Positions 1 through 5,096 of a DNA stretch of 6,736 nt are shown here, one piece after another; within the stretch, counting starts at the first letter, position 1; each line of letters opens with the position of its first letter. Origin of the DNA: an uncultured Rhodoluna sp. (GTDB lineage Bacteria > Actinomycetota > Actinomycetes > Actinomycetales > Microbacteriaceae); contig CALDKR010000188.1 of NCBI GenBank assembly GCA_937898095.1, forward strand, positions 1-6,736. Direction: 5' to 3'. The translations under genes and the position numbers were made by a program. Under the pieces are notes generated by a model. It was not told where the DNA came from. It did not search any database and worked only from the letters and a program-made list of their open reading frames with translations.

Positions 1-602
1 GCAGCAAATCTTGGCGTGAGAATCTCTATGAATTGCACAATTCTCAACATCAAAGGGTGGCGCATTCTGATGTGAATTAGTTCGTGTGCCAAAATCTGTT
101 GCCTTCTCGCCTCAGAGGCGCCGAACCACAACTGCCTGGTGATAAAAATTGCTCTTCCATCGGTGAATGCGTGATCGATTGGCAACTCGATCAGTCGAAC
201 CTCAAAACCCTTATGCACTTCAATGAGCTGGCTTGAAAGTTGCGCCAATGGGCTAATCTCGCGGGCCGACTCAAGCAGAGGCGAAAGCCGCAGGTTCATC
301 AAGGCCAGGCTTATTCCGGCAAGCGCCAAAAACAGCCACGGCCCAAAACCAGCCAGCAGAGCCTGCCACCACAATTCGGTTCCGTTGGGGTTTGCGTGAA
401 GGGAAATCCAGGTTGAAAAAATCGATGTGACCAGCGCCGCAATCAGAATCACCGCAGCCAGGCCAGCCGACAAAAATGCACTGAACCACATAATCAATCC
501 AAGATTTGGTCTAGAGCGAAATCGACCGGTTAGCAAGATCGGTGCCAGAAGCGTTATCAGTGCAATCCACTCAAAGGCCAGGGGAATCAGCAGCACGCTC
601 AA
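1..602 (-). CDS. M56 family membrane metallopeptidase (BlaR1/MecR1-like), 3' end outside window
   Basis: Reading the minus strand from a TTG at 602 gives 200 codons with no stop, running off the left edge. The protein starts with hydrophobic segments at about residues 3-24, 34-65 and 79-104, then a soluble part with the zinc-protease motif HELIH at residues 173-177 (bases 72-86). That layout is typical of the M56 family, membrane proteases that include the BlaR1/MecR1 sensors and cleave a partner BlaI/MecI repressor. The gene follows a BlaI-type repressor gene by 9 bases, so the two are almost certainly co-transcribed and functionally paired. The start is uncertain: an AAGGGG stretch overlapping the upstream stop codon sits 5 bases before the TTG, and a GTG at 596 is an alternative. 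Whether a C-terminal penicillin-binding sensor domain exists cannot be seen, so the signal is unknown. Family assignment is firm; a role in beta-lactam sensing is not supported here. Confidence 0.85.
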   Translation of the reverse strand, partial: MSVLLIPLAFEWIALITLLAPILLTGRFRSRPNLGLIMWFSAFLSAGLAAVILIAALVTSIFSTWISLHANPNGTELWWQALLAGFGPWLFLALAGISLALMNLRLSPLLESAREISPLAQLSSQLIEVHKGFEVRLIELPIDHAFTDGRAIFITRQLWFGASEARRQQILAHELIHIRMRHPLMLRIVQFIEILTPRFA

Positions 603-611
603 GATGGCCCC

Positions 612-971
612 TTATTTGAGGGCTTGCTTTAGGGCTGTGATCTGCTCTTCAGAAAGGCCTTTGGCAAAGTGGCTTAGAGCGAGCGCCTGGTTTTGAGAGA
701 GCGAAAAAACTTTAAGCATTGATTCGGCGGCAAATTCTTCACGAGTTTGTGCTGTGCTGAATAGCAGAGAGCGCCCTGTGCCCGACTCGCGCAACACGAT
801 GCCCTTGTCGACCAAGCGGCTGAGCACGGTCAAAATGGTGGTCTGGGCCAGCTCACCATCGGGGCTAATTGACTCGAGAATCTGCAGCGATGTTAGGGGG
901 CTGCTCGATGACCAAAGTGCATCTAGAACCAGCGACTCTAGTTCGCCTTGCTGGCGGCTCTTTTTAGACAT
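612..971 (-). CDS. BlaI/MecI/CopY-family winged-helix transcriptional repressor
   Basis: This 119-residue protein has the size and layout of the BlaI/MecI/CopY family. Its N-terminal winged helix opens with GELESLVLDALW (residues 9-20), the family's first helix. The likely recognition helix and wing entry AQTTILTVLSRLVDKG is at 42-57, and the wing follows with RESGTGRSLLF at 61-71. A C-terminal helical part (about 78-119) should form the dimer. Family members bind dyad operators as dimers and are released by proteolysis (BlaR1/MecR1 systems) or by metal (CopY); no CopY-type cysteine motif is present, and the adjacent M56 peptidase gene points to proteolytic control. The ATG at 971 has no Shine-Dalgarno sequence, but a TAGAAT box lies 6 bases before it, suggesting a leaderless mRNA. 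A perfect inverted repeat covers that box, so autoregulation is likely. Regulated genes other than itself and the peptidase are unknown. Confidence 0.92.
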   Translation of the reverse strand: MSKKSRQQGELESLVLDALWSSSSPLTSLQILESISPDGELAQTTILTVLSRLVDKGIVLRESGTGRSLLFSTAQTREEFAAESMLKVFSLSQNQALALSHFAKGLSEEQITALKQALK

Positions 972-977
972 GGGGTT

Positions 978-983
978 ATTCTA
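978..983 (-). promoter_or_regulatory. -10 box of a probable leaderless promoter for the BlaI-type gene
   Basis: On the minus strand TAGAAT is followed by six bases and then the ATG at 971. A transcript starting at or next to the ATG would have no leader, which fits the lack of any ribosome-binding sequence. I see no good -35 box at 16-18 bases upstream, so promoter strength is uncertain. Confidence 0.55.
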
Positions 984-995
984 CGGCTCGTAGAA
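979..995. promoter_or_regulatory. Perfect 7-bp inverted repeat, candidate BlaI-type operator
   Basis: The arms are TTCTACG (979-985) and CGTAGAA (989-995), separated by GCT. The repeat begins 7 bases upstream of the repressor start codon and covers five of the six bases of its -10 box, so a bound dimer would block the promoter. Known operators of this family are dyads built on TACA/TGTA half-sites; here the matching core is TACG/CGTA. That resemblance and the position make autoregulation the best reading, but binding is inferred. Confidence 0.6.
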
Positions 996-1029
996 ACAAT
1001 CTGCACCAGTGGCCTGAAAATTGTGCAAC

Positions 1030-1052
1030 CGGCCAAACTGTCTAGTTGGCCG
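1030..1052 (-). terminator. Hairpin at the 3' end of the transporter gene, probable terminator
   Basis: Arms CGGCCAA (1030-1036) and TTGGCCG (1046-1052) are perfectly complementary, and the stem can extend inward by ACT/AGT with one bulged base. The structure spans the transporter stop codon (1042-1044). On the minus strand the hairpin is followed by a short TTTT only about 8 bases later, so the U-tract is weak. It would separate the transporter from the downstream repressor gene, which has its own promoter. Confidence 0.5.
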
Positions 1053-2358
1053 AATAGCTTGCACCGGCTGAAGGTTTGACCTGAAGCAGCAACCATAGAC
1101 CGACCAGCAAGACCACCATTAGACCGAGCACACCATAGATCGCGGTTGCGGTGACACCGAAACCGGCGGCAATCGTGGTGGCAACCCACCAGGCGCCCGG
1201 GCTCAAGAAGCTGGCGGCACGACCGGTGGTTTGATAGAGGCCGAAGACCTCGCCCTCGCGACCGGCTGGCGTGAAGCGCGCCACAAAAGTGCGGCTCGAT
1301 GCCTGTGCCGGCCCAACAAATAGGCACAGTGCCAAACCGCCCACCCAGTATGTAATCTGGCCGGCCCCGGCGAAAATGAAGACCGCCGAACCTGCGATTA
1401 GCAGACCAACCAGCGAGCCCACGATGGTGTTTTTGGTTCCGATGCGCTGATCAAGTGCGCCACCGAGTGCCGCACCGATTCCGGCAACCACATTTGCCGC
1501 GATGCCGAAGAAGATAACCTCGGTCTTAGAGAACCCGAAGGCAACGGTGCCCAAAATCGCTCCGAAGGTGAAAACGCCGGCTAAGCCGTCGCGATAGATG
1601 GCAGACGAAATCAAGAACTTGAGAGTTTGCGGTGCCTGCTCGCGCAGCGACTTTAGCTGTGACCAGAGCTTCACATAAGAACCCCAGATGCTCTCGCCCT
1701 TGGTTGCGCCGGTTGCTTCGATCTCTGGCACAAACAGCATCAGCGGAACTGTGAACACGGCCATCCAGATTGCACTGAACAAGAACAGAATGCGGATGTT
1801 CTCGGCGCCGTCGGTTGAAACGCCAAACCACGGGTTATCGGGCAGCACAAAGCCGACGAGTGAAACCATGAGCAGCAAGATGCCGCCGGCATAGCCGAGG
1901 CCCCAGGCATAACCAGAGATTTTGCCGATGTTGCTTGGGGTCGAAACCTGCTTGAGCATGGCGTAGTAGTTGATGAATGCCGACTCTTGAATGACTGAGC
2001 CGAGGGCATAGAGCACCAAGCCGAAAATTAGAAACTCGGGGGTTGGGGCCACAAAATAGGCGGCAGCCATGATGACCACGAGGCCCAGGCTGTTGGCCAG
2101 CAGCCAGAATTTGCGTTTGCCGGCCTCGTCTGAGCGTCGGCCGAACACCGGCGAGATCACTGCGACCAGCAGGCCGGCGATTAGACCGGCGATTGAGAGC
2201 TTCTGAGCATTTTCGTCTGGATCACCGAAATATGAAGAGGTGATGTAGGTGGCGAAAATGAAGGTTTGAAAGATGGTTGGAAAAGGCTGCTCTGCCCAGT
2301 CCCACAGGGCCCAAGCCCATACTCGACGCTTTTGAGTTTTGCTGTCAGCTGAGGTCAT
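1042..2358 (-). CDS. Major-facilitator transporter of the UMF1 / Atg22-like family
   Basis: The 438-residue product (from the ATG at 2358) is strongly hydrophobic along its length, with about twelve membrane segments, as expected for the major facilitator superfamily. The N-terminus WAWALWDWAEQPF (residues 14-26) matches the tryptophan-rich WALYDWAxxxF opening of Atg22-like/UMF1 transporters. A family motif-A loop, FGRRSDEAGKRK, lies at about 72-83 between membrane segments 2 and 3. Yeast Atg22 exports amino acids from the vacuole; bacterial members are mostly uncharacterised, so the substrate here is unknown. A TTG in frame at 2364 is possible but less likely: the ATG has a TAGTGT box exactly 6 bases upstream, whereas the TTG would start directly next to that box. 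The gene is divergent from dnaK, and its -10 box lies within a perfect 8-bp inverted repeat, suggesting dedicated repression. The stop codon sits inside a terminator-like hairpin. Confidence 0.88.
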   Translation of the reverse strand: MTSADSKTQKRRVWAWALWDWAEQPFPTIFQTFIFATYITSSYFGDPDENAQKLSIAGLIAGLLVAVISPVFGRRSDEAGKRKFWLLANSLGLVVIMAAAYFVAPTPEFLIFGLVLYALGSVIQESAFINYYAMLKQVSTPSNIGKISGYAWGLGYAGGILLLMVSLVGFVLPDNPWFGVSTDGAENIRILFLFSAIWMAVFTVPLMLFVPEIEATGATKGESIWGSYVKLWSQLKSLREQAPQTLKFLISSAIYRDGLAGVFTFGAILGTVAFGFSKTEVIFFGIAANVVAGIGAALGGALDQRIGTKNTIVGSLVGLLIAGSAVFIFAGAGQITYWVGGLALCLFVGPAQASSRTFVARFTPAGREGEVFGLYQTTGRAASFLSPGAWWVATTIAAGFGVTATAIYGVLGLMVVLLVGLWLLLQVKPSAGASYSAN

Positions 2359-2360
2359 AG

Positions 2361-2383
2361 GCAAACACTATCGAGGTGTTTGC
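2361..2383. promoter_or_regulatory. Perfect 8-bp inverted repeat over the transporter promoter, candidate operator
   Basis: The arms are GCAAACAC (2361-2368) and GTGTTTGC (2376-2383), with seven bases between them. The repeat covers the TAGTGT -10 box and nearly reaches the start codon, so a bound dimer would shut off initiation. The sequence differs from both the BlaI-type dyad and the HAIR elements in this window, so a third, unlinked regulator is implied. I do not recognise which family binds it. Confidence 0.6.
2365..2370 (-). promoter_or_regulatory. -10 box of a probable leaderless promoter for the transporter
   Basis: Minus-strand TAGTGT is separated from the ATG at 2358 by six bases, the same geometry as in front of the BlaI-type gene. 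No Shine-Dalgarno sequence fits in the gap. The -35 region is poor, which would suit weak or activator-dependent expression. Confidence 0.5.
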
Positions 2384-2468
2384 GATGCTCACCGCTTAAA
2401 GGCATTTTGTTCACATATTCGTTAGAAGAGCCGGGGTTCTTGTCGCTATTTCGCTAGCGATTTTAGAA

Positions 2469-2489
2469 CTTGAGTCAACAAGACTTAGA
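2469..2489. promoter_or_regulatory. Upstream degenerate HAIR element (HspR operator)
   Basis: The left half CTTGAGT (2469-2475) matches the known HspR-associated inverted repeat (CTTGAGT-N7-ACTCAAG) exactly. After seven bases the right half is ACTTAGA (2483-2489), which matches at only 4 of 7 positions. It ends 15 bases before the dnaK -35 box. Identification rests on the perfect half-site, the spacing and the position before dnaK with hspR in the same operon. Confidence 0.6.
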
Positions 2490-2504
2490 TTTTGCTGAGA
2501 GTGC

Positions 2505-2533
2505 TTGACAACGAAAACTCTGCGTGTGAAACT
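2505..2533 (+). promoter_or_regulatory. Housekeeping-type promoter of the dnaK operon
   Basis: A perfect -35 box TTGACA (2505-2510) is followed after 17 bases by GAAACT (2528-2533), a 3/6 -10 box that keeps the important second A and last T. A TG one base upstream (2525-2526) makes it an extended -10. Transcription should start near 2540, giving a leader of about 70 bases. The downstream HAIR overlaps the end of the -10 box. I found no GGAA/GTT-type stress sigma promoter in the region. Confidence 0.65.
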
Positions 2534-2552
2534 TGAGTCAAATCGGCTCAGG
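2532..2552. promoter_or_regulatory. Promoter-proximal HAIR element (HspR operator)
   Basis: CTTGAGT (2532-2538) is an exact half-site; seven bases later GCTCAGG (2546-2552) matches ACTCAAG at 5 of 7 positions. The element overlaps the last two bases of the -10 box and the expected start point, a position where HspR would block polymerase. Further TGAG/CTCA half-sites follow at 2553-2558 and 2564-2568, so HspR may cover a longer stretch. Confidence 0.75.
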
Positions 2553-2562
2553 TTTGAGCTGA
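2543..2562 (+). other. Hairpin in the predicted dnaK 5' leader
   Basis: Bases 2543-2550 can pair with 2555-2562 around the loop GGTT: eight pairs, one of them G-U, with a perfect GCTCA/TGAGC core. It would sit within a few bases of the predicted 5' end of the dnaK mRNA and about 34 bases before the Shine-Dalgarno sequence, so it is more likely to affect mRNA stability than to block ribosomes directly. It overlaps the downstream HAIR, so it may simply be a by-product of that DNA dyad. Confidence 0.45.
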
Positions 2563-2596
2563 ACTCAGTAAACAACCGGGCCAAAAGCCCAAAAAA

Positions 2597-2602
2597 GAGG
2601 AG
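2597..2602 (+). promoter_or_regulatory. dnaK ribosome-binding site
   Basis: GAGGAG lies 9 bases before the ATG at 2612 in an A-rich stretch, a strong site that fixes the dnaK start. Confidence 0.85.
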
Positions 2603-2611
2603 AAACAAACA

Positions 2612-4456
2612 ATGGCACGTGCAGTAGGTATTGACCTAGGTACCACCAACAGCGCAGTTAGCGTTCTAGAGGGTGGCGAGCCAACCGTTATCGCTAACGC
2701 AGAAGGTTTCCGCACCACTCCATCAATCGTCGCGTTCACCAAAGACGGTGAAGTTCTAGTCGGCGAGACCGCAAAGCGCCAGGCTGTCACCAACGTTGAC
2801 CGCACCATCGCATCGGTCAAGCGCCACATGGGCACCGACTGGAAGTTCGCGGTCGACGACAAGAAATACACCCCGCAAGAGATCAGCGCCCGCATTCTGG
2901 CCAAGCTAAAGCGCGACGCCGAGACCTACCTGGGCGAGCCAGTGACCGACGCGGTAATTACCGTTCCGGCCTACTTCAACGACGCCGAGCGTCAGGCAAC
3001 CAAGGATGCCGGTGAGATCGCGGGCCTAAACGTGCTTCGCATCATCAACGAGCCAACCGCAGCTGCCCTGGCATATGGCCTAGACAAGGGCAAAGAAGAC
3101 GAACTGATTTTGGTTTTCGACCTTGGTGGCGGAACCTTCGACGTTTCACTTCTTGAAGTTGGCAAAGACGAAGGCTTCTCAACCATTCAGGTTCGTGCAA
3201 CCTCTGGCGACAACCGCCTCGGCGGCGACGACTGGGATCAGCGCATCGTTGACCACCTAGTCAAGAAGTTCAAAGAGACCACCGGTGTCGATGTTTCAAA
3301 CGACAAGATCGCACTTCAGCGTTTGAAAGAAGCAGCAGAGCAGGCCAAGAAAGAGCTTTCACAGTCAACCTCGGCCAACATCCAGCTGCCTTATTTGTCA
3401 CTAACCGAGAACGGCCCAGCCAACTTGGATGAGACTCTGACCCGCGCACAGTTTGAGCAGATGACCGAAGACCTATTGGCTCGCACCAAGAAGCCATTCA
3501 ACGACGTTATTGCTGAGGCAGGCGTCAAGGTTGGCGACATCGCTCACGTGGTGCTTGTCGGTGGCTCAACCCGCATGCCAGCAGTGACCGAATTGGTCAA
3601 GAGCTTGACTGGCGGCAAAGAGCCGAACAAGGGTGTGAACCCGGATGAGGTCGTTGCTGTTGGTGCATCGCTGCAGGCTGGTGTTCTAAAGGGTGAGCGC
3701 AAAGACGTCTTGCTAATCGACGTGACCCCGCTTTCACTTGGCATCGAGACCAAGGGTGGAATCATGACCAAGCTAATCGAGCGCAACACTGCGATTCCGA
3801 CCAAGCGTTCAGAGACCTTCACCACCGCCGATGACAACCAGCCATCGGTATCGATCCAGGTTTATCAGGGCGAGCGCGAGTTCGTTCGTGACAACAAGTC
3901 ACTCGGAAACTTCGACCTATCGGGAATCGCACCAGCACCACGCGGCATTCCTCAGATTGAAGTGACCTTCGACATCGACGCAAACGGCATCGTGCACGTT
4001 TCTGCGAAAGACAAGGGCACCGGCAAAGAGGCTTCGGTCACCATCACCGGCGGTTCGTCACTTTCTAAAGAAGATATCGAGCGCATGGTTCGCGAGGGTG
4101 AAGAGCACGCAGCTGAAGACAAGAAGCGTCGCGAAGAAGCCGAGACTCGCAACCAGGCCGAGAACCTGGTTTATCAGATCGAGAAGCTAATCAAAGAGAA
4201 CGACGAGAAGCTGCCTGAAGACATCAAGACCTCGGTTCAGGCCGATGTTGATGCACTAAAGACCGCGCTCGCCGGAGACGACATTGGCGCAGTCAAGTCA
4301 GCGTTTGAGACCTTGAGCGCTTCACAGCAAAAGCTGGGCGAGGCAATTTATGCAGCGCAGCCAGCCGAGGGTGAGGCAGCAGCAGAGGCTTCAGGCGAAG
4401 ACGTTGTTGACGCCGAAGTTGTTGACGAAGAGCCAGAGTCTGAGGACAAAAAGTAA
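2612..4456 (+). CDS. dnaK: Molecular chaperone DnaK (Hsp70)
   Basis: DnaK is the ATP-driven cytoplasmic Hsp70 that binds exposed hydrophobic stretches of client proteins; DnaJ stimulates its ATPase and GrpE exchanges its nucleotide. The 614-residue protein is full length. The nucleotide domain (about 1-360) has the three Hsp70 signatures: GIDLGTTNS (6-14), VFDLGGGTFDVS (168-179) and VVLVGGSTRMPAV (313-325). The interdomain linker DVLLIDVTPLSLG is at 365-377. A beta substrate-binding domain follows to about 480, then a helical lid (about 484-580). The acidic tail is rich in Ala/Glu and ends with the DVVDAEVVDEE type common in actinobacteria. The segment after RHMGTDW (72-78) is short compared with E. 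coli DnaK, the Gram-positive/actinobacterial deletion. No cysteine is present. The gene heads the heat-shock operon; its stop overlaps the grpE ATG in TAATG. Leucine is often CTA (about fifteen times). Confidence 0.99.
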   Translation: MARAVGIDLGTTNSAVSVLEGGEPTVIANAEGFRTTPSIVAFTKDGEVLVGETAKRQAVTNVDRTIASVKRHMGTDWKFAVDDKKYTPQEISARILAKLKRDAETYLGEPVTDAVITVPAYFNDAERQATKDAGEIAGLNVLRIINEPTAAALAYGLDKGKEDELILVFDLGGGTFDVSLLEVGKDEGFSTIQVRATSGDNRLGGDDWDQRIVDHLVKKFKETTGVDVSNDKIALQRLKEAAEQAKKELSQSTSANIQLPYLSLTENGPANLDETLTRAQFEQMTEDLLARTKKPFNDVIAEAGVKVGDIAHVVLVGGSTRMPAVTELVKSLTGGKEPNKGVNPDEVVAVGASLQAGVLKGERKDVLLIDVTPLSLGIETKGGIMTKLIERNTAIPTKRSETFTTADDNQPSVSIQVYQGEREFVRDNKSLGNFDLSGIAPAPRGIPQIEVTFDIDANGIVHVSAKDKGTGKEASVTITGGSSLSKEDIERMVREGEEHAAEDKKRREEAETRNQAENLVYQIEKLIKENDEKLPEDIKTSVQADVDALKTALAGDDIGAVKSAFETLSASQQKLGEAIYAAQPAEGEAAAEASGEDVVDAEVVDEEPESEDKK

Positions 4457-5085
4457 TGGCAGACGAATTCGCGAAGGACGATTCCGCGAGAGACGACTCT
4501 CCAGAGTTTGACTCGTCGACAGGCGCGCAGGCGTCGTCTTCGCAAGATGCGTCTACAGCATCAAGCGAAGATGCGCCGACCGAGCTGACTGGCGACATCG
4601 ATGCCGAATTCGCAGACTTATTGGCTGAAGAAGCATCCCCCGCCTCTGAAGCAGATGCGGCATCGAATGCGGCAGTTGCCGAGCTTCGTTCCGATCTGCA
4701 GCGTTTGCAGGCTGAATTCGTCAACTACAAGGCGAGAGTTGAGCGCGACCGCGACGTTGCTCGCAACAACGCGATCGCCGAGGCGATGCGTGCGTTTTTG
4801 CCGGCGCTAGATGACCTAGCCCGCGCCGAAGCGCATGGTGACCTCGAAGGCTCACCTTTTGCTGCAGTGGTTTCAAAGCTGCGCAACGCCGGCGACAAGT
4901 TTGGTCTAAAGCAGTTTGGCGCGAAGGGCGAAAAATTCGACCCTGAGCTGCACAACGCTTTGGTGCAGACTCCCAATCCAGAAGTTTCCGAGAACGTGAT
5001 CGCTGATGTGGTCGAGCCGGGATACATGCTCGGTGACCGACTGCTTCGACCAGCAATGGTCGCAGTGTTCATTCCCGCTGAATAA
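4456..5085 (+). CDS. grpE: GrpE, nucleotide exchange factor of DnaK
   Basis: GrpE is a dimeric co-chaperone that opens the DnaK nucleotide domain to release ADP. The 209-residue protein has an N-terminal disordered, acidic Ser/Ala/Asp-rich region (about 1-70). A long helix that should form the dimeric coiled coil follows (about 72-115, including LQRLQAEFVNYKARVERDRD), then a helical bundle part, and last the beta-wing that contacts DnaK (about 147-209) with the family-typical stretch FDPELHNAL and ending VVEPGYMLGDRLLRPAMVAV. The start is set by TAATG coupling with dnaK, and a GAGGA site (4442-4446) lies 9 bases upstream inside the dnaK tail. Translational coupling should keep GrpE in proportion to DnaK. 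No cysteine is present. It is followed by dnaJ after 11 bases. Confidence 0.98.
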   Translation: MADEFAKDDSARDDSPEFDSSTGAQASSSQDASTASSEDAPTELTGDIDAEFADLLAEEASPASEADAASNAAVAELRSDLQRLQAEFVNYKARVERDRDVARNNAIAEAMRAFLPALDDLARAEAHGDLEGSPFAAVVSKLRNAGDKFGLKQFGAKGEKFDPELHNALVQTPNPEVSENVIADVVEPGYMLGDRLLRPAMVAVFIPAE

Positions 5086-5096
5086 GAAAGACAAAG

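Noticed and set aside
2359..2364. TTG start for the transporter at 2364
   Set aside because: It would begin directly next to the -10 box, so a transcript from that promoter could not contain it; the ATG at 2358 fits the leaderless layout.
2499..2507. Possible CIRCE (HrcA) half-site GAGTGCTTG before dnaK
   Set aside because: Seven of nine bases match the right CIRCE half, but the bases nine positions upstream show no TTAGCACTC partner; the HAIR sites explain the regulation better.
2411..2608. Minus-strand open frame of 65 codons across the dnaK control region
   Set aside because: It lies over the dnaK promoter, HAIR sites and ribosome-binding site, has no ribosome-binding site of its own and no recognisable protein features.
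4313..4319. CTTGAGC inside dnaK as a further HspR site
   Set aside because: No matching right half at the N7 distance, and it lies within the coding region; the same holds for a CTTGAGA inside the transporter gene near 1617.
4293..4724. Minus-strand open frame of 143 codons opposite the dnaK/grpE junction
   Set aside because: Its Ser/Ala-rich sequence is a mirror of the acidic low-complexity tails of DnaK and GrpE.
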